Assembly: GCA_012034865.1 (NCBI GenBank)
Contig: JAAUOM010000020.1
Span: forward strand, 1-49,345
Direction of reading: 5' to 3'
Length of the DNA: 49,345 bases
Origin: Acaryochloris sp. CRU_2_0
Lineage (GTDB): Bacteria > Cyanobacteriota > Cyanobacteriia > Thermosynechococcales > Thermosynechococcaceae
The translations under genes and the position numbers were made by a program. The notes beneath the pieces are model-generated. The model did no database searches and was not told where the DNA came from. It saw only the letters and a program-made list of their open reading frames with translations. The first letter of the stretch is position 1. Each line of letters opens with the position of its first letter. Positions 1-9,323 of this stretch are shown in pieces.

Positions 1-1
1 G

Positions 2-828
2 CACCCCGATATCTTAATTTTTGTGGGGAGGGCGATCGAGCGTTCCCCCATTTTCACGGTTTTTGCCGAGGTCATGGATGAAATCAATACCTGGAAAACC
101 GTTTTGGAGTGGTGTATGGCCGCAAAAATCCGGCTGATTTTTGCCTCGACCAGTAGCCTCTGTAAAACTCGTCCCTCCCTTGAAAATCAAAGGGTTTGGC
201 CTGCGTCTTGGTATGAGACCACTAAATTAATGATGGAGGACATGATCATCCAGCAAGCCCTTAGCCATGAGTTAACCGTTCAAATTTGCCGATTTTTTCA
301 ATCTATGGTGTCACCGAGCAGCACAAGGGGAATTTTGGCAATCTCTACACGCAAATTTTGTGGCATGCCCTTGAACAAACCTCCTTTGAACTTTGGGGAC
401 AAAAGGGTCAGTTTGACCCTGGTGAGCAAACCCGAGACACAATTTTTGCCCCAGAAGTCTCCCGCGCCCTCCTCTATTTACTGACCTTGCCCCCACCCCA
501 ACTCCATATTGATGACATTTCCGATTTAATTTTCAATATTGGCCAAGGTGAACCCATTTCTGTCCGTAGAATGATCCAACAGGTTGCAAGCTTACTGCCC
601 CCAGAGCGCCAACCGATCATCGTCGAAGCAGAAGTCCCTCAAACCATCCGCAATTACGTGGTTCACACATGGGGAAATCCTCAAAAGCTTCTAGAAAAAG
701 GTTTTCAGCCTCTATTTTCTGATCACTCCGAAAATCTGCAATTTATTGCCCAGGCATTGTTGAGCCAGATGGACTGGTACTGGTCGATTGTAGAGGATTT
801 ACGCCAGCAAGCCTTAATCAGTGCTTAA
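2..828 (+). pseudogene. NAD-dependent epimerase/dehydratase, 5'-truncated by the window and frameshifted
   Basis: Extended SDR sugar-nucleotide epimerase-like protein. The first part (from the window edge to about 295) has a strand ending LIFASTSS and the catalytic YxxxK motif (WYETTKLMMED); the strand RFF then leads into a frame change. The second frame, from about 298 to 828, resumes with SIYGVTEQHKGNF, the usual RxxNVYGP-like segment, and continues through the C-terminal substrate-binding part (FNIGQGEPISVRRM, and a GNPQKLLEKGFQP segment like the usual closing motif). The shift lies in the T6 run at 293-298; a seventh T would restore one frame. The N-terminal part looks somewhat degenerate, so genuine decay is also possible. 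The Rossmann GxxGxxG start lies outside the window. The next gene is convergent. Substrate not assignable. Confidence 0.7.
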
Positions 829-961
829 CAACGGGCTGGTTTCTCTTACACATCAGGCTGAGCCTAAGCTCACTCCCCCTATGACAATAACGACCCTTAT
901 GGTCAAACCCTTTAAGGCAAAATAGGGAAACTCTTTGCCTTTTGGCTTTTGCCTTCAACCC

Positions 962-2569
962 TCAAGCTGTTCGAGCTGGAATTTTATCAAACTGACTGTT
1001 CTCCACTCGATGGATCGCTTTAGGATAGTTGCTTAAATGCACCGCTAACTGTGACTCAATTTGATCGCGCACGATCTGCCGATACTCCAGGAAGTGTTCA
1101 ATAAAAGCAGTAGCAATTAAGTATCGAGTCACTACTTTTGGATTTTTTTGGATTATGCGGAACAAATTAATCCAGAACTTCCAGCGAGTTTTACGAACCA
1201 CACCTTGACGCCAAGCGAGGGTACTGACAGCACGAATATCGATCCAACTCAGCTTAAAGGATTTGGTGCCCGATCCACCCTTCCGGGGGCGAATATTCAT
1301 GCTCATAAAATGGCGAAACGTGCGGTCCAGATACTTTTGGGGATCATATATATTGCAGAAAGCTTCTACATATTCGTGGGCAATTTCTTCAATGGGTCGA
1401 GTCGGCACGTAGTTCATCAATGAGGTTTGATTACCGGTTCCCTCTTGACCTTTTATCAGCCGCCCTTCTTTTTCTAGACGGTGCCACAGTGCTGTGTTGG
1501 GCAAGGCTTGCAGCATACTAAACAGGGCAATAGGAATATTAGTCTTTTCGACGAAGCGCGTAATGCGATCGCCCGCACCGCTCTTTTCGCCGTCAAAACC
1601 AATAATGAAACCGGCCATGATTCGTAACCCCTTCTCGGCCATGGTATCGATGGATTCGCTCAGGGAGTCGCGGGTGTTTTGGAATTTTTTGGTTACCTTT
1701 AAGCTGTCTTCATCCGGGGTCTCAATTCCCAAAAACACACTAGTAAAGTTGCATTCGATCATCAGATCCATCAACTCTTCATCCTGGGCTAAATCAACGG
1801 AAGCCTCAGTCGCAAAGTTGAAGGGATAATCCTTTTCTGCAATCCAATGCCGTAACTCGGCTAGGAGCAGCTTCACATTGCGTTTGTTGCCAATGAAGTT
1901 ATCATCGACCATAAACACTGAGCCGCGCCACCCCAACTCATAGAGCCGTTCTAGCTCACCAATCAGTTGTTCAGGAGTTTTCGTTCTCGGTTTGCGGCCA
2001 TAGAGAACAATGATGTCGCAAAACTCACATTGAAAGGGACATCCGCGCGAGAACTGCACTGACATGTTGTCATAGGCCGAAAACTTGAGCAGATCGTAGC
2101 GGGGGACTGGCGTTTCGGTGACAGATGGCTTTTCCGTTGCTCGGAATACCCCCCGTTCTTCTCCTCGCTCAATCGCTTCGATGAACATGGGTAAGGTGAG
2201 TTCCCCTTCATCTAAGATCAAGTAGTCTGCTCCCACAGCCTGTAAATCTTCAGGAACAGAAGTGGCGAAAGGTCCACCGACAGCAACTTTTTTACCTCGC
2301 CGATGGGACTCTTCAACGAGGCACAACATATCTTCTTTTTGGACAATCATGCCAGAGAGGATCACCAGTTCTGCCCAGTCCCAATCTGACTCAGGGACGG
2401 CTTCTATGTTGCGATCGATGAGCCTAAATTCCCACTCTTGGGGCAGGATAGCAGCTACAGTTACCAATCCTAGCGGCGGCAGCAAGGCTTTTTTATCGAC
2501 TAGGGATAAGGTTTTCTCAAAAGACCAAAAACTTTTTGGAAAGAGGGGGTATATCAGTAAAACTCTCAT
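962..2569 (-). CDS. B12-binding domain radical SAM protein
   Basis: A 535-residue cytoplasmic enzyme. Residues 1-140 form a cobalamin-binding Rossmann-like domain (MRVLLIYPLFP at the start; LSGMIVQKED; a GADYLILDEGE strand). The radical SAM core follows with its 4Fe-4S motif CPFQCEFC at Cys177, Cys181 and Cys184. The C-terminal about 130 residues match the DUF4070-type extension usual in this subfamily. Such proteins commonly methylate unactivated carbons with methylcobalamin; the hopanoid C-2 methylase HpnP belongs to the same broad family, but I cannot tell HpnP from its many cyanobacterial relatives by eye. It is monocistronic and convergent with the broken epimerase. Start ATG at 2569. 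Confidence 0.85.
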   Translation of the reverse strand: MRVLLIYPLFPKSFWSFEKTLSLVDKKALLPPLGLVTVAAILPQEWEFRLIDRNIEAVPESDWDWAELVILSGMIVQKEDMLCLVEESHRRGKKVAVGGPFATSVPEDLQAVGADYLILDEGELTLPMFIEAIERGEERGVFRATEKPSVTETPVPRYDLLKFSAYDNMSVQFSRGCPFQCEFCDIIVLYGRKPRTKTPEQLIGELERLYELGWRGSVFMVDDNFIGNKRNVKLLLAELRHWIAEKDYPFNFATEASVDLAQDEELMDLMIECNFTSVFLGIETPDEDSLKVTKKFQNTRDSLSESIDTMAEKGLRIMAGFIIGFDGEKSGAGDRITRFVEKTNIPIALFSMLQALPNTALWHRLEKEGRLIKGQEGTGNQTSLMNYVPTRPIEEIAHEYVEAFCNIYDPQKYLDRTFRHFMSMNIRPRKGGSGTKSFKLSWIDIRAVSTLAWRQGVVRKTRWKFWINLFRIIQKNPKVVTRYLIATAFIEHFLEYRQIVRDQIESQLAVHLSNYPKAIHRVENSQFDKIPARTA

Positions 2570-2720
2570 ATAGTGGCCACGTCTCCTAGTCCAAATACCT
2601 CAAATCTTACCGCTTATTCGTATTTCTTGCTGAAATGACTTTAACCTTATCCATTGAAGCGATTAAATCTGGATGTTTGTGCATTTTTCTAAAGCAGTTT
2701 GTTGAGTTTGTCAACTAGAG

Positions 2721-3272
2721 TTATGCCTTTAAACCCAACTGTCTACGCACCCAGGTTGCCCCCATGAATAATAAGGGTGTCACCACCGCCCCCGTTAAAA
2801 TCAGATGCAACGGCAAGTGAAAATAAAAAAACCATAGCAGCAAAACCCCATAGGTAGAATCTATATGATCAATAAAGTAGAAAATTTTGCTGCTCTCATC
2901 CCCAGCAGGAATTTGCAAGCGCCGCTTAATAAAGGAATTGGGTAACTCAGACAGATTAAAAATGAAGCCGACCAACAACCCATACTCCAGATAATTGAAG
3001 TGGGATAATTGAATGGGTGGCGTCGCAGGTGTAAAAAACTGTGATTCGATTAATTGCAGTAAAAAAGTACTTAAAGCACAGGTTAATGGTAGACTTATCA
3101 ATCCTCTCCATCGTTTGTTTGAGCCAAACCATTGCGATTGAATGGGAACGTTTAACAGCTCAAAGGGCTTTGTTTGCCAAAGAAATGCCTCCAAAACGCC
3201 AGCAATAAAAAGCCCTAAGCCTAGCCACAAGATATTTAAAGTATCTTGAGCGAATTGAGTCAAGAAAAGCAT
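2721..3272 (-). CDS. CarS-like integral membrane protein (CDP-archaeol synthase / DUF46 family)
   Basis: 183 residues with about five hydrophobic helices. The central segment GLLVGFIFNLSELPNSFIKR followed by RLQIPAGD and FIDHIDSTYG fits the DUF46/CarS pattern (G-D/E-L-x-x-S-F-I-K-R-R, PGD, D-x-D-S). CarS transfers CTP to unsaturated archaetidic acid in archaea; bacterial homologues are integral membrane proteins of mostly unknown substrate, presumably CDP-activated lipid synthesis. The first acidic residue of the canonical GDLxxSFIKR is Glu here (SELPNSFIKR). Its ATG at 3270-3272 abuts the start of the divergent lipid-kinase gene, so the two may share a very compact promoter. Another CDP-alcohol enzyme lies at 7615. 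Confidence 0.6.
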   Translation of the reverse strand: MLFLTQFAQDTLNILWLGLGLFIAGVLEAFLWQTKPFELLNVPIQSQWFGSNKRWRGLISLPLTCALSTFLLQLIESQFFTPATPPIQLSHFNYLEYGLLVGFIFNLSELPNSFIKRRLQIPAGDESSKIFYFIDHIDSTYGVLLLWFFYFHLPLHLILTGAVVTPLLFMGATWVRRQLGLKA

Positions 3273-4705
3273 TGTTTTTGCAGTGGCATAAATTGGATAT
3301 CCTGTTTAAAGAACAACTTTTTTACCTAAGTGCACTCAATCCAATCCTTGACATTAAAGCTAAAGGCTGGTTGACGACAACAGGCTTGTCATGGTTCCAC
3401 GGGGGTGTGCGGCACACCTTAGCCTTGGATGAAGTGGTGGGTGTAAAACCAATCCCTGATCTCCTGTCGCAAGGGTTGGTGGGGTTTGTGGTGTGTGCCT
3501 ATCCGCTAATGCGGGTACATCCTTGGACTTTACAACAACGCCGACAGCTACGGGAATATCGATTTGCTTGTGGGACAAAGGAGGTGCGATCGCACTGGCT
3601 CAACGTCCTGCAACAAGCCCTCCAAAGTCTGCCGATTCAGCCCCAACAAGCTGTTCCCCCTCGGCATCTCCAAGTCTTAATTAACCCTAAAGGCGGGCGA
3701 CAACAGGCCCAGCAGGTTTACGAAACCATTCGTCCTGTCCTGGAGAATGCCCATTGTCGCTTGAGTGCCTTTGCCACCCAAGGCGGAGAATTGACGGTGC
3801 AGGCGGTTCGAAATTTAGACTTGAGTGATATTGATGGGTTTGTGGTGGTGGGTGGCGATGGCACAGTGTATGAGTTGATCAATGGTTTAATGACCCATGC
3901 TGAGGGGGAGGGTGCGATCGCCAAACCCATTGGTGTTATCCCTGCTGGGACTGGCAATGGTCTAGGCAAAACCATTCTAGAACTCTCCCAAGAGTCTTAT
4001 GATCCCATCAATGCCGCTTTTGTGATTGCCAAAGGTCAGTGCCATCCCCTCAACTTGGGTGTGGTTGAGCAAGACGGACACCAGTACTACAGCATTCTCT
4101 CTTTAGCTTGGGCTTTGATTAGTGATATCGATATCAAGTCCAACCAATTGCGCTTCCTTAAGTTTTTAGGGTCTTGGCGCAGTGATCTATATGCCATCCT
4201 CCGCATCTTGGCTCTACGCAGCTATCAAGGCAAGGTTTCCTTCTTACCTGCCCCTGGCTGGCCTCCCCATCCATGCGGGCTTCAGACCTCCACCCCCCTA
4301 CTCAATGCCCCAACCCACAAGTCCAATCTACCTGCCGCCACCCCTAGCACCCATCAGCAAGATTGGTGGGTCATAGAAGGGGAATTTGTCGGCCTGTGGG
4401 TGATGAATGTGGCCTGGGCCACCCACAGTGTCCACGCTGCTCCCCATGCACAATTAGCGGATGGCTATATGGATGTTTTGATCATCCGCAAAGGTATTTC
4501 TCGCTGGCGCTTACTGACGGCTTTTCTTAAAATTGCCACCGGAGAACATCTGCTCCTGCCAGAAATGGAATATTACAAGGTTCGTTGTCTGCATTTGGAA
4601 CCCCAGAGTGCCACGGGTCTCCTCGCTGTGGATGGAGAGCAAATCGAACATCGACCTGTACAAATGCAAGTTCTCCCTCGCGTCGCTCAGGTTTTCTGTC
4701 GTTGA
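3272..4705 (+). CDS. Sphingosine/diacylglycerol kinase-like protein (LCB5 family), eukaryote-like architecture
   Basis: 477 residues if the TTG at 3272 is the start; no in-frame ATG lies nearby, so the start is uncertain. Residues 1-125 resemble the beta-rich N-terminal module of eukaryotic sphingosine kinases. The catalytic DAGK domain starts near 132 with VLINPKGG (nucleotide loop), the hallmark GGDGT at 194-198, and IPAGTGNGLGKT. The C-terminus has ATGLLAVDGEQIEHRPVQ, the conserved VDGE motif of SphK/DgkB proteins. It should phosphorylate a lipid hydroxyl (long-chain base, ceramide-like or diacylglycerol) with ATP at the membrane. A low-complexity Pro/Thr insert (about residues 325-360) separates catalytic sub-domains, as in eukaryotic SphKs. 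Head-to-head with a CarS-like gene. Substrate is inference. Confidence 0.75.
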   Translation: MFLQWHKLDILFKEQLFYLSALNPILDIKAKGWLTTTGLSWFHGGVRHTLALDEVVGVKPIPDLLSQGLVGFVVCAYPLMRVHPWTLQQRRQLREYRFACGTKEVRSHWLNVLQQALQSLPIQPQQAVPPRHLQVLINPKGGRQQAQQVYETIRPVLENAHCRLSAFATQGGELTVQAVRNLDLSDIDGFVVVGGDGTVYELINGLMTHAEGEGAIAKPIGVIPAGTGNGLGKTILELSQESYDPINAAFVIAKGQCHPLNLGVVEQDGHQYYSILSLAWALISDIDIKSNQLRFLKFLGSWRSDLYAILRILALRSYQGKVSFLPAPGWPPHPCGLQTSTPLLNAPTHKSNLPAATPSTHQQDWWVIEGEFVGLWVMNVAWATHSVHAAPHAQLADGYMDVLIIRKGISRWRLLTAFLKIATGEHLLLPEMEYYKVRCLHLEPQSATGLLAVDGEQIEHRPVQMQVLPRVAQVFCR

Positions 4706-4870
4706 TTTTTGGCACACTCCCATACTTCCTAGACATGGGCTGTGCTTACGACTTCTGTAAACCAACCAACCGATGTATACTCATCCCCAATTGTGCAAAT
4801 GTTCAGAACAATTGCTGGGGCTACTGGCAACTATGTGCAGTTTTGAGATTCGGTGGAGTATTTATTTGCA

Positions 4871-7504
4871 ATGATGAAGTCAATCACCTTATCAACGACC
4901 GTTACGCTGGCCATCATGGGGATAAGCTTGCCTGCCCAGGCTCTAGAGGCTGATCTGGTCAAAAAACTCCAAGACACTCGCTCCTGTGCAGGATGTAACC
5001 TCAGCAATGCCAACCTCAGTGGTCTGGATTTGCGTCAGGCCAATCTGCAAGGAGCCAATCTCAGTAACGCCAATCTCAGTAACGCCAATTTGAGTCAGGC
5101 CAATTTAAGCCACGCCAGTCTCCAGGGGGCTACTCTCTATCTCACTAATTTCCAGCAAGCCAATCTGGTCTCCGCCAATCTGAGTCAGGCGAATCTTACG
5201 GGTGCGCAGTTAGAGAAGGCCAATTTACAACGGACGAATTTAGGGAAAGCCACCCTCAACTCCGCCAAATTGACCGCTGCGAATCTCAGCCATGCCGACT
5301 TGAGTCACGCCAACTTAAGGGAGGCTGATCTCAGTCATACTACCCTCGTCAGTGCCAACTTCCAGGGGGCAACGCTGCAACAGACCAATTTCCAGGGCAC
5401 GGCAAGATCCCAGACACTAGCGGCTCCTATTTCGGTCTCATCCCCCCCTGATCCAGCCTTGGCGACCTCGTTCCCTCCGACTCAACATTCCCCAAGCTCT
5501 CTCACCCAGACGAATCGGCAAGATTATCTCACCGTTTCATCTATTGATTTTAAGACAAATCCATTAGACCCAACTGCCCGCCCAGACTTAAGCGCGATCG
5601 CTTCAACCCAACCCAGTGATTTCCCAACAACTGCTGAGCCTCCCCTATCATCTTCACCTGCACAGACTTTGTCTCAGCCTTTGTTGGTTCAGGAGAGTAC
5701 TTCCCCTCGGTCTACCTCTGTCAGGGCTGCTGATTTAGTACAGGTCGAATCTGCTGCTCCTGCTTCCCTGGCTCAGTCTGAAACAACCCCGCAAAAGACT
5801 GATTCTTCAACTAAAGAACCTATTATCACCCCCCTCGCCAATCAGCAATTTCAGCAGCCAACAGCCATTCACCTGCCGAAGGGTGTGGTGTCTTTAAATT
5901 TGTACAATCGCCTGTTCTTTTTACCAGGGGCAGAAGCCGATAGTGGTACGGCTGCTTACCCCAATATCGGCGTGACTTGGGGAGTGACGGACAGTACAGA
6001 GCTGGATTTAACGCTGCAAGTGGTGGATACGGGTAGCCCAGACAGACTGGGGCCCTTTAGTGTCAGACGGGTCAGTAATCGGGATTTGACCTTGTCTGTG
6101 AAGCAAAGACTTTGGAATAATGCCGAGGATACCCTGGCCTTTAGTGGGGTCTTCTCTGTGGCTGCTCCCTTGACCAAGCGCACCTTTGAATTCAATCCTG
6201 GGGTAATTGAGCGAGAAAATAAAAGCCTGATCCCGGCGTTGCAATTGCCGTTTACTGCAACCATGGGCGATCGCTGGCAATTTACCCTCTCACCTACTGT
6301 TGCCTTCTTCCCCAATAGCAATGCGGTGTTTATCCCGCGTCCGCCGTTGGCTAATTCTGGTTCCTTTGGTACAACTTTGGGGTTAAGTGGAGCCATTTCT
6401 TTTCAGGTGCATCCTCGTTTAACCTTGTGGGGAGATGCCTTTGTGCCCTTTACGGGCAATAACAGTTTTGATCGAGATACGGGTCTACCTGCTAAGGCGA
6501 TCGCTTACAATGCGGGCTTGCGATATTTTATTAATCCCAGCTTAGGCATCGATCTATTTGCGACCAACACCTTTGGCGGTAAAGGCTCCCTGGCCTTAAC
6601 CGCAGACAAAGACTTAACAGGCGTTGGGGTGAGGGTGATCGCCTTACCCAGTCTCTTTTCTGCCAATCGCCGCTATGCCGATAGTTTCAATCGCCAACGA
6701 GAGGGTCAAGATTCGCCCTTAACCACGGATGGGTTGGCCTTTTTGGATGGGGGGACGGTGCCCAGTCAGCGGTTTCTCTGGAATTTGCAGGCAGGCGGCC
6801 AAGGGATTATGACCGCTTTGCGCTATGGCATTACTAAAGATTTTGAGCTATCGACTTATTTGGATTACATCTTTGGTGAGGTGGATGAATCGGAACAAGG
6901 TTTTGGGGTGAAGCTGCGACTCTTGAACCAGGATGAAGGAGCGCCCTTGACTGGAAGTGCAGCGATCACGGTGGGGTTAACCAACAATCTCTTCGATAAT
7001 TTCGACAATAACAGTCGAAATGGACGGTTTCGGCTTGGAGATCCCAAAGATTTTCCCCTTATTTTTGCAACGGATAGCCCTGAAGGCAGACGTTTTGTGG
7101 TGACCGTGTCCCTGCCGCTGCACTATAAAGCCAATGATCAGTTGGCCTTCTGGTTCACGCCAATGCTGGGTTTTGTCCAACGGGACGGGGTGGAACTGGG
7201 TGGCTTTAATGTGGGCGGATCGGTAGAGGTGATTCGTGATCTCAGCCTTGTGGGCGAATTGGGGGCTAATTTCTTGGGTGAGGGCAATGCCTTTATCGGC
7301 AATACCCTGGCAGACCGGATTCCTTGGTCTTTTGCCGTGCGCTGGGATCCCAGTCGCTTATTTGGCAGCGAGAGCCGTAAGGGCAATCGTCCCCATGTGG
7401 AAGTGTATGTCACCAATCGCGTGGGCGCTTCCACTTGGAATCAGCTGCGCGTCAGAGATCAAAATGAAGTGACGGTGGGAGCAGGAATTGCCATTCCTTT
7501 TTAA
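4871..7504 (+). CDS. Secreted pentapeptide-repeat protein fused to an outer-membrane beta-barrel-like domain
   Basis: I start it at ATG 4871, after GGAG at 4855-4858, rather than GTG 4853; this leaves a Sec signal peptide (MMKSITLSTTV through LPAQA). Near residue 38 the sequence CAGCNLSNANLSG opens a run of about 28 pentapeptides (A-N/D-L-x-x) to about residue 180, predicted to form a right-handed beta-helix. A Ser/Thr/Pro/Gln-rich linker of about 140 residues follows. The last about 550 residues alternate hydrophobic and polar residues with many aromatic and Gly positions and end in VGAGIAIPF, a terminal Phe typical of outer-membrane barrels. I recognise no named family for the barrel. It is probably an outer-membrane protein with a periplasmic repeat domain; function unknown. 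Confidence 0.7.
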   Translation: MMKSITLSTTVTLAIMGISLPAQALEADLVKKLQDTRSCAGCNLSNANLSGLDLRQANLQGANLSNANLSNANLSQANLSHASLQGATLYLTNFQQANLVSANLSQANLTGAQLEKANLQRTNLGKATLNSAKLTAANLSHADLSHANLREADLSHTTLVSANFQGATLQQTNFQGTARSQTLAAPISVSSPPDPALATSFPPTQHSPSSLTQTNRQDYLTVSSIDFKTNPLDPTARPDLSAIASTQPSDFPTTAEPPLSSSPAQTLSQPLLVQESTSPRSTSVRAADLVQVESAAPASLAQSETTPQKTDSSTKEPIITPLANQQFQQPTAIHLPKGVVSLNLYNRLFFLPGAEADSGTAAYPNIGVTWGVTDSTELDLTLQVVDTGSPDRLGPFSVRRVSNRDLTLSVKQRLWNNAEDTLAFSGVFSVAAPLTKRTFEFNPGVIERENKSLIPALQLPFTATMGDRWQFTLSPTVAFFPNSNAVFIPRPPLANSGSFGTTLGLSGAISFQVHPRLTLWGDAFVPFTGNNSFDRDTGLPAKAIAYNAGLRYFINPSLGIDLFATNTFGGKGSLALTADKDLTGVGVRVIALPSLFSANRRYADSFNRQREGQDSPLTTDGLAFLDGGTVPSQRFLWNLQAGGQGIMTALRYGITKDFELSTYLDYIFGEVDESEQGFGVKLRLLNQDEGAPLTGSAAITVGLTNNLFDNFDNNSRNGRFRLGDPKDFPLIFATDSPEGRRFVVTVSLPLHYKANDQLAFWFTPMLGFVQRDGVELGGFNVGGSVEVIRDLSLVGELGANFLGEGNAFIGNTLADRIPWSFAVRWDPSRLFGSESRKGNRPHVEVYVTNRVGASTWNQLRVRDQNEVTVGAGIAIPF

Positions 7505-7614
7505 AGCTCTTTTGTCACAGAGCAAAAGAATGCGATAAGAGTTTCAGCAGTACGAGGAGGGATAGTCATGGAAGCAGGATATGATTTCAGTGCTAAGGCT
7601 AGAGATTAACAACA

Positions 7615-8277
7615 ATGTCAGATCATTCTCCGTCTGTTGAGGCTGCAACACCTATCATGCCTGATGTAGAGGATGCTAACCTCACTGTTCCGCAGTCTGG
7701 GTTAGACAAGATTGTACAATTTTTTACCCTGAAGCTGGCCCGCACCTTAGCCCGTTTCCCCTGGATCACCCCCAATCGGGTGACATGGGTGTCAGCAGGC
7801 ATTGGGGGGCCTTTAACGGGGTGGCTGATTGTGCAACAACAGTATGGGCTAGCGACTGCTTTGGTGATTGTCAGTGGTTTGTTGGATGGGTTGGATGGCG
7901 ATATTGCCAGGGAAAGAAATTTAACCTCGATCGAGGGTGGGATTTTAGATAGCGTTTTGGATCGATATGTCGATTTTTTCCTGATTGCTGTCTTGATTCT
8001 GGTTAACCCCCAGGATCATCTTCTCGTGGGGTTATGTGCCCTATTGGGGACAACGATGGTTCCTTATATTCGTGCCAGAAGTGAAGTGGCGGGGAAAAGT
8101 TCCATTGCCAGTATCGGTAGCCGAGCCATCCGTATGGTGCTGATTATCTTAGGACTCTTGACCCAGCAGTTGTTTGTGTTACTGATCGCTTTAGCAATTA
8201 TTGCCAATATAGCGGCGGTTCATCGATTCTGGTTTGCGTTAACACCAACACCAGAGCCGCCTAGCCATGCATCGTAA
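7615..8277 (+). CDS. CDP-alcohol phosphatidyltransferase family protein
   Basis: 220 residues with a soluble N-terminal tail of about 40 residues, then multiple transmembrane helices. It carries the complete family signature D-G-x2-A-R-x8-G-x3-D-x3-D as DGDIAR, then EGG, LDSVLDRYVD. These enzymes swap CMP of a CDP-activated lipid or alcohol for a second alcohol in the membrane (phosphatidylglycerol phosphate, phosphatidylinositol and related lipids). The substrate cannot be read from the sequence; this branch is distinct from typical PgsA. ATG at 7615 follows a 110-base spacer with no visible terminator. Together with the CarS-like and lipid-kinase genes upstream it suggests a small lipid-modification neighbourhood. 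Confidence 0.85.
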   Translation: MSDHSPSVEAATPIMPDVEDANLTVPQSGLDKIVQFFTLKLARTLARFPWITPNRVTWVSAGIGGPLTGWLIVQQQYGLATALVIVSGLLDGLDGDIARERNLTSIEGGILDSVLDRYVDFFLIAVLILVNPQDHLLVGLCALLGTTMVPYIRARSEVAGKSSIASIGSRAIRMVLIILGLLTQQLFVLLIALAIIANIAAVHRFWFALTPTPEPPSHAS

Positions 8278-8362
8278 CGAGAACCAATAGTTTGACACTT
8301 TACTAAATTTTGGATTCTTAGCAGTTGGAGTAGAGACCAGAAATGGTCAAAAGGGTTTTGAC

Positions 8363-9222
8363 ATGGTGAAATCTGCGGAAACACGCGAACGTTTACCGGA
8401 GTGGTTACGGCGACCTATTGGTAATGCCAGTGATCTATCAACAGTGCAACAGATCATCAAACATCATCAGACTCACACGATTTGTGAAGAAGGTCGCTGT
8501 CCGAATCGTGGGGAATGTTATGCCCAGAAGACTGCTACGTTTTGCTAATGGGACCTGTGTGTACCAGAGCCTGCTCTTTTTGTCAGGTGGATAAAGGTCA
8601 TGCGCCTCAACCGCTAGATGAGCAAGAACCCCAAAAAGTAGCCGAGTCAGTGCGCTTACTCGGTTTAAAGTATGTGGTGCTCACGTCTGTTGCCAGAGAT
8701 GATCTGCCGGATCAAGGGGCGGGTTGGTTTGCAAGGACAATGGCTGCGATCCGAGCCGTCAACCCCAACACTGATATTGAAGTTCTAACGCCTGACTTTC
8801 GCGGAGATCGCACCCTCATCACCACCGTCGTTAACGCCGCCCCCGTCTGCTACAACCACAACCTAGAAACGGTTCGGCGTCTGCAAGGGCCCGTCCGCCG
8901 GGGAGCCAAGTATGAGCGATCGCTCCAAGTCTTGGCCACCGTCAAGGAACTTGCCCCTCATATTGCCACGAAATCGGGGTTGATGTTGGGACTGGGAGAA
9001 ACCGCAGCCGAGATTGTGGAAACAATGCAGGATTTAAGAGCGGTGGGCTGCGATCGCATCACCCTTGGCCAATATCTACGCCCTTCTCTGGCTCATCTGC
9101 CCGTGCAAAAATACTGGCATCCTGATGAATTTGAACACTGGGGTGAAATTGCCCGTTCGTTGGGATTCACTCATGTCCGCTCCGGCCCCTTGGTGAGAAG
9201 TTCTTATCATGCAGGTGAGTAG
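8363..9222 (+). CDS. lipA: Lipoyl synthase LipA, interrupted by a one-base frameshift
   Basis: Radical SAM enzyme inserting two sulfurs into octanoyl-lipoyl domains of 2-oxoacid dehydrogenases and GcvH. The first frame (8363-8548) holds the auxiliary-cluster motif C-x4-C-x5-C at Cys41, Cys46 and Cys52 ([12 protein letters not shown]) and runs to TATFC-stop. The next frame carries on exactly with [14 protein letters not shown] (radical SAM cysteines 67, 71, 74), then [10 protein letters not shown] and the C-terminal RSSYHAGE motif. The shift lies in the T4 run of ACGTTTTGC near 8538-8541; a fifth T restores a 286-residue protein of normal LipA length. No other damage is visible, so I suspect a base-calling error rather than a dead gene. 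Cyanobacteria often carry two lipA copies, so real loss is not excluded. Confidence 0.85.
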
Positions 9223-9323
9223 CATCAGGGTACGTCATCATTTCACCACATTCTAATTTCTATACCTACGGCAGGCTAACGCCAACGCGGTATAAGCGGA
9301 GTACTGCGATAATCTATGCTTGA

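Noticed and set aside
293..298. Programmed -1 frameshift in the epimerase
   Set aside because: The T6 run lacks a proper slippery heptamer and downstream structure, and identical homopolymer lesions occur in unrelated genes.
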